Part shown: piece after piece, positions 8,303 to 17,319 of the stretch
Layout: each line of letters opens with the position of its first letter
How positions within the stretch are numbered: position 1 is the stretch's first letter
Origin: Amycolatopsis sp. DSM 110486
Lineage (GTDB): Bacteria > Actinomycetota > Actinomycetes > Mycobacteriales > Pseudonocardiaceae
Assembly: GCF_019468465.1 (NCBI RefSeq)
Contig: NZ_CP080519.1
Span: forward strand, 4,665,001-4,729,000
DNA: 64,000 nucleotides
Direction: 5' to 3'
Notes under the pieces: generated by a model
The model's database searches: none
What the model was told of the DNA's origin: nothing
The model's input: the letters and a program-made list of their open reading frames with translations, nothing else
Position numbers and translations under genes: made by a program

Positions 8303-9397
8303 TCACTCACCAGCAGCATCTTCCGGCTCAGACCCGTTCTTCGCCTTCGGGTCCACGGCCTTCGGGGACCGGCCGTTGCGCGAGCTGCGCCGCGGCTGAC
8401 GCGGCGCGGGCGCCGGCGGGGAGATCTGCTGCACGGCCGGTCCGCCACCGAGCATCAGCTCGGCGAAGGTCGCCATGGCCTCGTCCAGCTGGCCACCGAT
8501 CCGTCGCACGGACTCGTCGTTCGAGCGGCGCACCAGGGAGTCGACGGAGTCGGTGTCGGGCTGCTTGGCGAGCGTGCCCTCGACCTTGGAGAGGCCGGAC
8601 TTGATGGAGCCGTCCAGGTCGCCCAGCTGGGAGACGAAGCCGTCTTCGACCTTGTCCAGACGGTTGCCCAGGTCGTCGAGGCGCTGGGTGACCGTGTCGA
8701 GGCGGTTGACCAGACCTTCGAGGCGCTCGGAGGCGTCGACCATCTCGCCGGTCTCCGTGATGGCGGTGCGCAGCGCGTCGGCGGTGCTGTCGAAGCGCTC
8801 GCGAGTGGCGCGGTCGAGCTCGTCGACGCGGGTGCGCAGCTCGTGGTCGGCCGTCTCGATGCGTTCGCGCAGAGTGGCCTCCGCGAGCTCGATGCGCTCG
8901 CGCACCGGAGCCTGCGTGGTCTGCGGGATCGAGTCGAGCTTGGCGTCCTGCTTGTCCAGGTGGCCGCCCAGCTCGTCGAGCCGGCGGTGGATGTTCTGCA
9001 GCTTGTCCTCGAGCCCGTCCATCCGGCCCGCGACGCCCTCGAACCGCGCGGCGACGCCGTCGAGCCGGCCGTCGAGCTGCGCGAACGGCTTGGCCAGCTT
9101 GTCGACGATGCTCTCGACCGCGTGGGTGATCGCGGCGATCGCGTTGTCCTGGGCCTCCAGCCGCGTCATGGCCTCGTCGAGGCGCTCCGCGATCACGCCG
9201 ACCTCGGTGCGGTCGGGCATCTCGGACAGCCGCTTCCGAACGGCGCCCAGCGAGTCGACCGGGGCGAGCCGGGCGTAGATGTCGTCCAGCGCGTCGAAGA
9301 TCTGCTGCTGTTCGCTCTCGCGCACTTCGGCCGCGCGCACCAGCATGTTGCGCATCCGGTCGAAGGACGGAGCGGCAATGTGGTTGTCAGTGGTCAC
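8303..9397 (-). CDS. Coiled-coil protein of unknown function
   Basis: 364 residues, not recognised as a named family. From about residue 45 to 305 it is almost entirely predicted coiled coil, with recurring heptad-like units (RLDGVAARFEGVAGRMDGLE, RLDTVTQRLDDLGNRLDKVE) rich in Leu, Asp, Arg and Glu. There is no signal peptide or membrane segment. The C-terminal 55 residues are a Pro/Arg/Ser-rich disordered tail. It could be a structural or scaffold protein, by analogy with actinobacterial filament-forming coiled coils, but that is inference. It lies between deoA and add on the opposite strand and ends at the shared terminator. Confidence 0.75.
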   Translation of the reverse strand: MTTDNHIAAPSFDRMRNMLVRAAEVRESEQQQIFDALDDIYARLAPVDSLGAVRKRLSEMPDRTEVGVIAERLDEAMTRLEAQDNAIAAITHAVESIVDKLAKPFAQLDGRLDGVAARFEGVAGRMDGLEDKLQNIHRRLDELGGHLDKQDAKLDSIPQTTQAPVRERIELAEATLRERIETADHELRTRVDELDRATRERFDSTADALRTAITETGEMVDASERLEGLVNRLDTVTQRLDDLGNRLDKVEDGFVSQLGDLDGSIKSGLSKVEGTLAKQPDTDSVDSLVRRSNDESVRRIGGQLDEAMATFAELMLGGGPAVQQISPPAPAPRQPRRSSRNGRSPKAVDPKAKNGSEPEDAAGE

Positions 9398-9596
9398 TGC
9401 TGTGTCCTTCGTCGGCGGGGAAATGGAAGGGACGTGGGACGAAGCTTATCCAGTGAAAAATTGCTGTGCGTATGGGCCCCGCTAAGACGGGATAACGGCC
9501 GCGTTACCCGGATGGCCGATTCCTTCCTTGATCGTCAAAGCTGAGGGTTGCCTCGACGCTGAGAGTTACCGCCATGTAGGGGAATGACAACGAGAC

Positions 9597-9602
9597 TACC
9601 GT
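9597..9602 (+). promoter_or_regulatory. Putative -10 element (TACCGT) of a leaderless add transcript
   Basis: TACCGT fits the actinobacterial -10 pattern TANNNT and ends 6 bp before the add ATG, so transcription would begin at or next to the start codon. No Shine-Dalgarno-like sequence lies in the 18 bp upstream of the ATG. The -35 is not recognisable. Confidence 0.45.
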
Positions 9603-9608
9603 TGGTGC

Positions 9609-10700
9609 ATGTCAGACGTAACCCCGCTCGACGCAGAGACCCTGCTTCGGGCCCCCAAGGTCCTGCTGCACGACCACCTGGACGGCGGCCTTCGCCCGGC
9701 CACCGTCGTCGAGCTCGCCGAAGTGACGGGCTACGACGCTCTGCCGACCACCGACGTCGCGGCCCTCGGCCGCTGGTTCCGCGAAGCCGCCGACTCCGGC
9801 TCGCTCGTGTCCTACCTCGAGACGTTCGCCCACACCTGCGGCGTGATGCAGACCGAGGAAGCGCTGGTCAGGGTCGCGGCCGAGGCTGTGGAAGACCTCG
9901 CGGCCGACGGCGTGGTCTACGCCGAGCTGCGCTACGCACCCGAATTGTTCGTCGAACGCGGCCTGTCACTCGATGCGGTGGTCGAAGCGGTCCAGACCGG
10001 TCTCGTCGAGGGAACACAGCGCGTGGCCGCCGCGGGCGGTGCGATCAAGGTCCGCACGTTGCTCTGCGCGATGCGCCAGCACGCCCGCGCCCTCGAGATC
10101 GCCGAGCTGGCGGTGCGCCACCGCGACGCCGGCGTGGCGGGTTTCGACATCGCCGGCCCCGAGGACGGCTTTCCGCCGACCCGAAATCTCGACGCATTTG
10201 AATATCTGCGTCAGAACAACGCGCATTTCACGATTCACGCGGGCGAGGCATTCGGCTTGCCGTCCATTTGGGAGGCCATCCAGTATTGCGGCGCCGAACG
10301 GCTCGGCCACGGCGTGCGGATCGTCGAGGACATCAAGACCGATTCGGACGGAACGGTCCACCTTGGACGGTTGGCGAGCTACGTTCGGGACCGCCGCATA
10401 CCCCTGGAGGTCTGCCCGACGTCGAACGTGCAGACGGGCACCGTCGCGTCGTTCGCCGAGCACCCGATCGCCCAGCTCGCCCGGCTGCACTTCCGGGTCA
10501 CGGTGAACACCGACAACCGGCTGATGAGCGGATGCACGATGACCAGTGAATTCACCGCTCTGGCGACCACGTTCGGGTTCGGTCTTGATGATCTTCGCTG
10601 GTTCACGATCAATGCCATGAAATCCGCGTTCCTCGATTTCGACGCCCGGTTGTCGCTGATCAACGACGTGATCAAGCCCGGGTACGCCGCTCTGGCCTGA
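9609..10700 (+). CDS. add: Adenosine deaminase
   Basis: 363-residue metal-dependent hydrolase converting adenosine/deoxyadenosine to inosine/deoxyinosine. Visible family motifs: [12 protein letters not shown] (HxH metal ligands), [10 protein letters not shown] (metal His and substrate loop), the catalytic Glu/His around [22 protein letters not shown], and [11 protein letters not shown] with the conserved metal-binding Asp. Length and motif order match the actinobacterial Add group. The gene stands alone between opposing or separately promoted genes; the start codon lacks a ribosome binding site and has a -10-like element immediately upstream. Confidence 0.95.
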   Translation: MSDVTPLDAETLLRAPKVLLHDHLDGGLRPATVVELAEVTGYDALPTTDVAALGRWFREAADSGSLVSYLETFAHTCGVMQTEEALVRVAAEAVEDLAADGVVYAELRYAPELFVERGLSLDAVVEAVQTGLVEGTQRVAAAGGAIKVRTLLCAMRQHARALEIAELAVRHRDAGVAGFDIAGPEDGFPPTRNLDAFEYLRQNNAHFTIHAGEAFGLPSIWEAIQYCGAERLGHGVRIVEDIKTDSDGTVHLGRLASYVRDRRIPLEVCPTSNVQTGTVASFAEHPIAQLARLHFRVTVNTDNRLMSGCTMTSEFTALATTFGFGLDDLRWFTINAMKSAFLDFDARLSLINDVIKPGYAALA

Positions 10701-10737
10701 CCTCCGACGCTTCCGGACGTGACCGCCTCCTTGGCGG

Positions 10738-10766
10738 TTGCGTTCGTTAGCATGCCCAACTAAAGT
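10738..10766 (+). promoter_or_regulatory. Putative promoter of the MFS transporter gene
   Basis: TTGCGT (10738-10743), a 17-bp spacer and TAAAGT (10761-10766) sit in a short AT-rich island (10741-10800) that contrasts with its surroundings. Just downstream, AGAAT and ATTCT flank GTAGGAACTA as a small inverted repeat that could be an operator. Confidence 0.5.
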
Positions 10767-10811
10767 TCAGAATGTAGGAACTAATTCTCAATATGTGAGA
10801 CGGTGGGAAAG

Positions 10812-12026
10812 ATGTCGCAGGTCGCGGCCGGTGAGGCGATACGCGAAAAGCCCAGTTCCCGACGGTGGCTCATTCTCGCGCTCGGCCTCGCCGCGCAGAC
10901 CGCGAGCTGTTCCTTCCTCTACGGGCTGCCCTTTCTGATCCCCGCGATGCGCGCCGCCGACGACCTGACGCTCGCTGAGGCCGGCACCGTCGTCGCCGCG
11001 CCGAGCATCGGCCTGCTGCTCACCCTGATCGTGTGGGGCGCGGCTGCGGACCGTTACGGAGAGCGCCTGATCATGGCCCTCGGGCTGGGCGGTTCGGGGT
11101 TACTCCTGGTGTACGCCGCACTGTGGCATCACCCGGTCGGGCTGCTCTTCGGGTTGTTCCTTGTTGCCGGAGCGTGCACGGCTTCGGTCAACGCGGCGAG
11201 CGGCCGCGTCGTGATGGGCTGGTTTTCGAAGTCCGAACGCGGCATGGCGATGGGCATCCGGCAGACGGCGCAGCCGCTGGGCGTCGGCGTGGCCGCGCTG
11301 GGCCTGCCGCCGCTGGCCGCGCGCTGGGGGTTCCAGGCCGCGATGCTGCTGCCGGCCGTGCTCGGGATCGTGGTCGCGCTGCTGGTCGCGGTGTTCGTCG
11401 CCGACCCGCCGCGGCCGCCGCGCCCTGCCGCCGGTGCTTCGAAGTCGCCTTCGCCGTACCGCAAGCCGTGGCTCTGGCGCGTGCACGGCGCGAGCGCGCT
11501 GCTGGTCGTGCCGCAGTTCACGGTCTCGGCGTTCGCGCCGGTCTATCTCGTGTCGCAGCACCACTGGAGCCCGTCGGGCGCCGGCGTGTTCCTCGCGGTG
11601 GCCCAGGTGCTCGGCGCGGCGGGCCGGCTGGGGTCGGGCTACTGGTCCGACCGCGTCGGCAGCCGCCTGCGCCCGATGCGGCAGCTCGCGGTGGCCGGCG
11701 TGGTCGTGATGCTGCTCGTAGCCCTCGGCGACGTGACGTGGCTGTGGCTCGTGCTGATCGCCCTGGTCCTCGCTGCGATCATCACGGTCGCCGACAACGG
11801 CCTCGGCTTCACCGCCTCCGCCGAGCTCGCCGGCGTCGCCTGGTCCGGCCGCGCGATGGCCACCCAGAACACCGCGCAGAACATCGCCGGGGCCCTCACG
11901 CCACCCCTGCTCGGCCTCGTCATCGGCGACAGCCGCTACGCGCTGGCGTTCTGCCTCGTCGCGATCTTCCCCGCACTGGCCATCGCTGTGGTCCCGGTCC
12001 GTGCGGAAGCTGAAGTGGCCCACTGA
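10812..12026 (+). CDS. Major facilitator superfamily transporter
   Basis: 404-residue MFS permease with about twelve hydrophobic segments. The loop GAAADRYGERLIMALGLG after TM2 matches the MFS A-motif, and a shorter copy (YWSDRVGSRLRPMR) follows TM8, as expected from the duplicated fold. A Pro-rich central loop (PPRPPRPAAG) separates the halves. Substrate unknown; an exporter/drug type or CynX-like carrier is possible. The start could be ATG 10812 (GGTGGG 4 bp upstream) or GTG 10803. The remains of a TetR gene lie directly downstream on the other strand, so the pair may once have been repressor and exporter. Confidence 0.82.
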   Translation: MSQVAAGEAIREKPSSRRWLILALGLAAQTASCSFLYGLPFLIPAMRAADDLTLAEAGTVVAAPSIGLLLTLIVWGAAADRYGERLIMALGLGGSGLLLVYAALWHHPVGLLFGLFLVAGACTASVNAASGRVVMGWFSKSERGMAMGIRQTAQPLGVGVAALGLPPLAARWGFQAAMLLPAVLGIVVALLVAVFVADPPRPPRPAAGASKSPSPYRKPWLWRVHGASALLVVPQFTVSAFAPVYLVSQHHWSPSGAGVFLAVAQVLGAAGRLGSGYWSDRVGSRLRPMRQLAVAGVVVMLLVALGDVTWLWLVLIALVLAAIITVADNGLGFTASAELAGVAWSGRAMATQNTAQNIAGALTPPLLGLVIGDSRYALAFCLVAIFPALAIAVVPVRAEAEVAH

Positions 12027-12048
12027 TCGGGACGCGGTCCGAAGAGGA

Positions 12049-12240
12049 CTAGGCGCGTAGCCCATCCCGAAAGAACGCGCCGTGGCGGAGCCAGGTGTCC
12101 GGCGTGGACTAGCGGATCAGCTGCGCCATCGCGGACACCAGCGGCGCCAGGGTCGGCCGGCTCGAAGTCCGCGCGCAGGCGCCCGGCCGACTTGGCGCGG
12201 TCCAGCACTACTCGGAGTTTGTGTGTGGACAGAACTAGTG
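12049..12240 (-). pseudogene. C-terminal remnant of a TetR-family regulator
   Basis: On the minus strand the segment reads as the end of a TetR regulator when two lesions are allowed: LRVVLDRAKSAGRLRADF, then a frame change near 12150, TLAPLVSAMAQLIR, an in-frame stop, then STPDTWLRHGAFFRDGLRA and the natural stop at 12049-12051. This order is typical of the ligand-binding C-terminus of actinobacterial TetR proteins. No helix-turn-helix part could be found upstream. It lies 22 bp after the MFS gene. Decay is visible directly; assignment to TetR is by recognition of the motif. Confidence 0.7.
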
Positions 12241-12383
12241 GCGGTGTTTTTGCAGCTCAGGAAGGGTTCCTGTGGCCGTCCTGACCGATGGGCGATCCTG
12301 AGGGTCGGCCCGGCCTGGCGGAAGACTCGAAGAGATCCGCTTTGAACAAATCGTTGAGGGCATGTCCCTCTGGCCGGGGCATC

Positions 12384-12908
12384 ATGGCCGGCATGCACGA
12401 CTGGCCGGCACCGGGCTCCGGTGGGCTCCCGACTCCGGAGTTGGTCGCCGCATGGGTAACGCTCGGCACGGTACCGTCCGAGCGCATCCCCCTTTGGGCA
12501 GCGCACTGGCTCGTTCGGGGCTACGACGGAGAGGCACTCAGGGCCTTGGCCGGCCTTGGCGGCGCTGAGCCCTACGAGGTCCACGACCTGCTGCCCGCGG
12601 CGCTGGCCGACTGCCGTGCAGCTATCCCGGATTCAGATGCTGCCGCAGCCCAGGTGGTGTTCGCCCAACTTGCGCGTATGCAGGCCGACGGGCGAGCCAC
12701 CGAGCGGTGGGTCCTGGACAAAGTATACGAGATCGTGGCCCGATCCGATTACTCCGACAGCGTCATCGCGCTCCCGCTCGGCCAGGTGTTCGGCCTTGAG
12801 GACGAGTGGGCCGCGGGTTGGGGTCGGCCGAAGGACCAACTTGTGCGCGAGATCCAGGCCGCGTGCAGAGCTCAACTCGCTGCCGGGGAAGCAACAACCG
12901 ACTGCTGA
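12384..12908 (+). CDS. Hypothetical protein
   Basis: About 174 residues from the ATG at 12384 (12393 is the alternative); not recognised. The sequence is mildly acidic and mostly helical, with TPELVAAWVTLGTVPSERIP, LWAAHWLVRGYDGEALRALA and a C-terminal LGQVFGLEDEWAAGWGRP. There is no signal peptide, membrane helix or catalytic motif. It resembles small soluble orphan proteins of streptomycetes, some of which act as immunity proteins, but I have no direct evidence for that. No neighbour is obviously linked, and 5' sequence with slightly lower GC suggests a separately acquired gene. Confidence 0.6.
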   Translation: MAGMHDWPAPGSGGLPTPELVAAWVTLGTVPSERIPLWAAHWLVRGYDGEALRALAGLGGAEPYEVHDLLPAALADCRAAIPDSDAAAAQVVFAQLARMQADGRATERWVLDKVYEIVARSDYSDSVIALPLGQVFGLEDEWAAGWGRPKDQLVREIQAACRAQLAAGEATTDC

Positions 12909-13121
12909 TCAAGGGGCCCCGCACCGGCCCCGGGCAATCGCCGTCCCGCGCAACCTGGCGACGAAGCCCTGCCCAACACAGGCCACATCAACACCGCGAC
13001 GCATGGTCAATGACACTCTTCGAAATCGCCCATGACCAGCACAAACAACTTTGCCGGAGCCCTGCCGCGGGAGGGCGGCGGGGTTTCCCTGCCAGGATCC
13101 GGCCGAGGCCCACAACGACAA

Positions 13122-13157
13122 AAGGCCACCCACCGGGAATCCCCAGCGGATGGCCTT
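13122..13157 (-). terminator. Putative terminator of the duplicated acidic protein gene
   Basis: Arms AAGGCCA (13122-13128) and TGGCCTT (13151-13157), with partial pairing further in. On the minus strand a TTTGTCGTTG tract follows the stem. It lies just after the stop of the minus-strand gene at 13175. The rest of the gap 12909-13174 shows no gene. Confidence 0.5.
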
Positions 13158-13174
13158 CCGTCAACTCAAGAGGT

Positions 13175-14422
13175 TCAGACCACCGTCAGGCGGTTCTCGA
13201 ACGACTCCACCAGCTTGCGCCACGCGCTCTGCTCGGTGTCGAACGGCGCGCTCGGCTCGAGGCGTGTCGGGTCGGGGCGCAGGACGAACGAGACGAGCCA
13301 GCCGAGGCTTTCGTTCTGCGACAGCGCCGTCTCGACGGAGTCGTCCTCGGCCCAGTCGGCGGCGTCGGTGATGAGCTCGACAGCCAGCTCCAGCTGGTTG
13401 GGGTCGATGGACTCGACGCCGTCGGCGATGTCGTCGTCGAGGCCGGTGAGTACGTAGGTGTTCTCGGCGTCGATGTCGATCTCGAGGTCGTCCGCGGCCG
13501 CCTTCGTGAGCACGTCGTCCCAAGTGGACACGTCGGCGAGGTCGGTGTCGGCCACGTCCTTGCCGTCCTTGAGGGCGGCGAGCAGGGCCTTCTCGGAGGA
13601 GAAGACGTCGATCTCGCCCTCGCTGCCGAGGAAGATCGGCTTGTCGTCGAGGTAGCAGCGCAGCGTGTAGTACTCGGCGCCGGCCGTGACGATCTTGATC
13701 GGGTCGATGCCGACCTCACCCCAGAAGCCGACCGGCTCGTCGTCCTCCTCCTCGTCGGAGTCGGGCGCGTCCACGGCTTCGAGGTCCTCCGGCTGCGCGG
13801 CCTCGGCCTCGGCCGACTCCTCGTGGAACGCCGCCAGCTCCTCGGCGGTCTGCTCAAGCACGGCGGCGTCGACGTCGGGCACGGTCACGAGGTTGTCGAT
13901 CGCGTCGAGCACGATGTCCCACTTCTCGGACACGGCCTTCGACAGGTCGTTCCACAGGGCCTCGCCCTCGCGGCCGGTGAACGGCAGCCGGCCCTGCTCC
14001 AGGAGCGAGAAGCCCTCGTACGCGTCGAGGACCTCGTGCACCTCTTCGAGCTCGCAGACGTCGGCGAGCGAACGGACGATGCCGACGATCTCCGCGAGCT
14101 CCGCGATCGTCCACGAGTCGGGCTCCTCGGCGACCAGCTCGGGCACGCCGACGAGGTCGTAGGAGTGGTCGTCGTCCGGGATCAGCTCGGGCACGTTCAG
14201 CGCCGGGACCGCGTCCCACGCCGGGTGGTCGAGCAGGTCGTGCTGGTCGGACGTGCGCACGAAAGCGGCCAGGTGAGCGGCGTCCGGGAAGGCGTACAGG
14301 TCGTCCTCGTCGCCGAGGAACGCTTCCCACTCCTCGCCGTCCTCCCGCCACCGCGGAGCCCACAGGGTGACGACGTCGCCCTGCGGCAGCCCGAGCTCGA
14401 TCGGGATGATGTCCTGTGCCAT
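13175..14422 (-). CDS. Acidic protein made of two diverged copies of one module, function unknown
   Basis: 415 residues from the ATG at 14422, which has a good GGAGGG upstream. Strongly acidic, with a linker DSDEEEDDEPVGF near the middle. The halves look like duplicates. The first contains AFLGDEDDLYAFPDAAHLAAF, a DHPAWDAV motif and later DSWTIAELAEIVGIVRSL; the second contains IFLGSEGEIDVFSSEKALLA, VSTWDDV and DPNQLELAVELITDAADW in the same order. No enzyme motif is recognised. It is divergent from the DUF3516 helicase with 142 bp between start codons, so shared regulation or a shared process (RNA or DNA handling) is plausible but not shown. Confidence 0.75.
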   Translation of the reverse strand: MAQDIIPIELGLPQGDVVTLWAPRWREDGEEWEAFLGDEDDLYAFPDAAHLAAFVRTSDQHDLLDHPAWDAVPALNVPELIPDDDHSYDLVGVPELVAEEPDSWTIAELAEIVGIVRSLADVCELEEVHEVLDAYEGFSLLEQGRLPFTGREGEALWNDLSKAVSEKWDIVLDAIDNLVTVPDVDAAVLEQTAEELAAFHEESAEAEAAQPEDLEAVDAPDSDEEEDDEPVGFWGEVGIDPIKIVTAGAEYYTLRCYLDDKPIFLGSEGEIDVFSSEKALLAALKDGKDVADTDLADVSTWDDVLTKAAADDLEIDIDAENTYVLTGLDDDIADGVESIDPNQLELAVELITDAADWAEDDSVETALSQNESLGWLVSFVLRPDPTRLEPSAPFDTEQSAWRKLVESFENRLTVV

Positions 14423-14564
14423 GCCTGAACCCTCCGGAGTAACGCCCGTGTACGCGCGCGTGCCCGGAAGTATCCCCCGGTCGGTGCGCGGTACCGCGAA
14501 GCCTACGGGTTGGGGCAAGCACCCGCGATCGCCCCTGCGGAACTGACGGCCCGGGGATGGCACG

Positions 14565-17081
14565 ATGGGCAGCGCTATGACACTCACAGACCTCCTGCCA
14601 GCGGATCCCGACGCCGACTCCCTGTTCGAAGCCTTCTCCACGTGGACGGCCGAGCGGGGCATCCAGCTGTACCCGGCCCAGGAGGAGGCGCTGATCGAGG
14701 TCGTCTCGGGCGCCAACGTGATCCTCTCGACGCCCACCGGCTCCGGGAAGAGCCTCGTGGCCGTCGGCGCCCACTTCACGGCGCTCGCCCATGGCCGCCG
14801 CAGCTACTACACCGCCCCGATCAAGGCGCTGGTCTCGGAGAAGTTCTTCCAGCTCATCGAGATCTTCGGCGCCGACAAGGTCGGCATGATGACCGGCGAC
14901 TCCAGCGTGAACGCGGACGCGCCGATCATCTGCTGCACCGCGGAAATCTTGGCGAACATCGCGTTGCGCTTCGGTGCCGACGCGCCCGTGGGCCAGGTGA
15001 TCGCCGACGAGTTCCACTTCTACTCCGAGCCCGACCGCGGCTGGGCGTGGCAGGTCCCGATCATCGAGCTGACGGGCGCGCAGTTCGTGCTCATGTCGGC
15101 CACTTTGGGCGACGTCTCGTTCTTCCAGAAGGACCTCGCCCGGCGCACGGGCCGCTCGACGGCGGTCGTCACGTCGGCGGAGCGGCCGGTGCCGCTGACG
15201 TTCCGCTACGCGCTCACGCCCATCCACGAGACCATGTCCGAGCTGCTCCACGGCGGCCAGGCGCCCGTGTACGTCGTGCACTTCTCCCAGGCCGCGGCCA
15301 TCGAGCGGGCGCAGACGCTGATGAGCATCAACGTGACGACGAAGGCCGAGAAGGACGCGATCGCCGACCTCATCGGCGACTTCCGCTTCTCCGCGGGCTT
15401 CGGCAAGACACTCTCGCGGCTCGTGCGCCACGGCATCGGCGTGCACCACGCGGGCATGCTGCCGAAGTACCGGCGCCTGGTCGAGACGCTCGCGCAGTCC
15501 GGGCTGCTCAAGGTGATCTGCGGGACGGACACGCTCGGCGTCGGCATCAACGTGCCCATCCGCACGGTGGTGTTCTCCGCCCTGACCAAGTACGACGGCG
15601 TGCGCCAGCGCCATCTGAAGGCGCGCGAGTTCCACCAGATCGCCGGCCGCGCGGGTCGCGCCGGGTACGACACCGACGGGTACGTGGTCGTCGAGGCGCC
15701 CGACCACGTCGTGGAGAACGCGAAGGCCCTCGAGAAGGCGGGCGACGACCCCAAGAAAAGGAAGAAGATCGTCCGGAAGAAGGCGCCGGAGGGGTTCGTC
15801 AACTGGACGGAGAGCACGTTCGACCGCCTGATCGCAGCTGACCCCGAGCCGCTGACCTCGAGTTTCCGGGTCAGCCACTCGATGCTGCTGAACGTGATCT
15901 CCCGGCCGGGCAACGCGTTCGACCACATGCGCCACCTGCTGGAGGACAACCACTCCGACCGTCCGGCGCAGCGGAAGCTGATCCTGCGGGCGATCGCCAT
16001 TTACCGGGCGTTGCTGGCCGCGGGTGTCGTCGAGCGTCTGTCCACGCCGGACGCTGATGGCCGGATCGTGCGGCTGACGGTGGATCTGCAGTTCGACTTC
16101 GCTTTGAACCAGCCGTTGTCGCCGTTCGCGTTGGCGGCGGTGGAGCTGCTGGATGTGGAATCGCCTTCGTACGCGCTTGATGTCGTGACCATTGTGGAAT
16201 CCACTGTGGACGACCCGCGGCCCGTGCTGTCGCAGCAGCAGTTCAAGGCCCGCGGCGAGGCCGTGCAGGCGATGAAGGCGGAAGGTATCGAGTACGACGA
16301 GCGCATGGAGCTGCTCGAGGCGGTGACGTACCCGAAGCCGTTGGAGGAGCTGCTTTCCGCGGCGTACTCCAGCTACCGCCAGGGCCACCCGTGGGTCGCG
16401 GACTACGAGCTGTCCCCGAAGTCCGTGGTGCGCGACATGTACGAGCGCGCGATGAACTTCGTGGAGTACATCGGCTTCTACCAGCTGGCGCGCTCCGAGG
16501 GCCTGGTGCTGCGGTACCTGGCGGACACCTACGACGCCCTGCGCCACACCGTCCCGGACGAGGCGAAGACCGAGGCGCTGCAGGACCTCATCGAATGGCT
16601 GGGCGAGCTCGTCCGCCAGGTCGACTCCAGCCTGCTGGACGAGTGGGAAGCGTTGCGGCATCCGTCTACTGACGGTTCTCCTGTGGAACGCCGGCCTTCC
16701 GAGCCACCCGCGGTCACCCGCAACGAACGCGCCTTCCGCGTCCTGGTGCGCAACGAGCTCTTCCGCCGCGTCGAACTTGCCGCCCGCCGCAACTACTACG
16801 CCCTGGGCGAGCTCGACGCCGCCGCCGGCTGGGACGCCGACGCCTGGGAAGACGCTATCGAGGACTACTTCGACGAGCACGATTCCCTGGGCATCGGCCC
16901 CGACGCCCGCGGGCCCGCGTTGCTGCTCATCGAGCAGGAACCCGACGTGTGGCGCGTTCGCCAGATCTTCGACGACCCCGCCGGTGACCACGACTGGGGC
17001 ATCAGCGCGGAGGTCGACCTGCGCGCCTCGGACGAGATCGGCTCGGCCGTCGTGCGCATCACGGACGTCAATCAGCTCTGA
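14565..17081 (+). CDS. DEAD/DEAH-type Ski2-like helicase with a DUF3516-type C-terminus
   Basis: 838-residue superfamily 2 helicase, probably acting on RNA. Motifs in order: STPTGSGKSLVA (Walker A, about residue 47), PIKALVSEK (Ia), DEFHFYSE (DExH box), LMSATL (III), then the second RecA domain with HHAGMLPKYRR, GTDTLGVGINVP and HQIAGRAGRAGYD (V-VI). The remaining 450 residues are the long helical C-terminus that I recognise as the actinobacterial DUF3516 type. ATG 14565 has GGGGATGG upstream; ATG 14577 is the alternative. A 1086-residue open frame on the opposite strand is a codon-bias shadow. Confidence 0.9.
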   Translation: MGSAMTLTDLLPADPDADSLFEAFSTWTAERGIQLYPAQEEALIEVVSGANVILSTPTGSGKSLVAVGAHFTALAHGRRSYYTAPIKALVSEKFFQLIEIFGADKVGMMTGDSSVNADAPIICCTAEILANIALRFGADAPVGQVIADEFHFYSEPDRGWAWQVPIIELTGAQFVLMSATLGDVSFFQKDLARRTGRSTAVVTSAERPVPLTFRYALTPIHETMSELLHGGQAPVYVVHFSQAAAIERAQTLMSINVTTKAEKDAIADLIGDFRFSAGFGKTLSRLVRHGIGVHHAGMLPKYRRLVETLAQSGLLKVICGTDTLGVGINVPIRTVVFSALTKYDGVRQRHLKAREFHQIAGRAGRAGYDTDGYVVVEAPDHVVENAKALEKAGDDPKKRKKIVRKKAPEGFVNWTESTFDRLIAADPEPLTSSFRVSHSMLLNVISRPGNAFDHMRHLLEDNHSDRPAQRKLILRAIAIYRALLAAGVVERLSTPDADGRIVRLTVDLQFDFALNQPLSPFALAAVELLDVESPSYALDVVTIVESTVDDPRPVLSQQQFKARGEAVQAMKAEGIEYDERMELLEAVTYPKPLEELLSAAYSSYRQGHPWVADYELSPKSVVRDMYERAMNFVEYIGFYQLARSEGLVLRYLADTYDALRHTVPDEAKTEALQDLIEWLGELVRQVDSSLLDEWEALRHPSTDGSPVERRPSEPPAVTRNERAFRVLVRNELFRRVELAARRNYYALGELDAAAGWDADAWEDAIEDYFDEHDSLGIGPDARGPALLLIEQEPDVWRVRQIFDDPAGDHDWGISAEVDLRASDEIGSAVVRITDVNQL

Positions 17082-17174
17082 CGACGCGCGTCCGTTTGAG
17101 TGAGGTTTGTCCAAGTGACCGTGGGGCTCCGCGGTGCGCCTTAGCGTTGGGCGCGCCGAGAAGGAGGAGGGACC

Positions 17175-17306
17175 ATGGTGGAGGACAAGAACAACAGCGG
17201 TGGTGACGTCGAGGCCAAGCCGGCCAGTGGCGGGGATGTGGAAGCGAAGCCGGCGAGTGGCGGCGACGTCGAGGCCAAGCCCGCCAGCGGCGGAGACGTC
17301 GAGTGA
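17175..17306 (+). CDS. Short peptide of tandem ten-residue repeats
   Basis: A 43-codon gene. A very strong ribosome binding site (AAGGAGGAGG, 17161-17170) precedes the ATG at 17175. After the leader MVEDKNNS the product is GGDVEAKPAS repeated three times exactly and a final GGDVE. The DNA copies differ at many third positions (for example GGT/GGG/GGC/GGA for the second Gly, GAG/GAA, GCC/GCG, CCG/CCC), yet the protein repeat is unchanged, so selection has kept the amino-acid sequence. Hydrophilic, with no Cys, signal peptide or membrane segment. It lies 93 bp after the helicase on the same strand. No RiPP-modifying enzyme is adjacent. It could be a RiPP-like precursor, a binding peptide or a disordered tether; the function is unknown. 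Confidence 0.72.
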   Translation: MVEDKNNSGGDVEAKPASGGDVEAKPASGGDVEAKPASGGDVE

Positions 17307-17319
17307 ACGAGCGGCAGCG

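Noticed and set aside
13854..17114. 1086-residue open frame on the minus strand opposite the helicase gene
   Set aside because: Translation is Arg/Val/His/Asp-rich without domains; it is the codon-bias shadow of the helicase, whose motifs are unmistakable.
17108..17146. Promoter directly upstream of the repeat-peptide gene (TTGTCC with a TTAGCG box)
   Set aside because: The spacing is about 28 bp, too long for a credible promoter.
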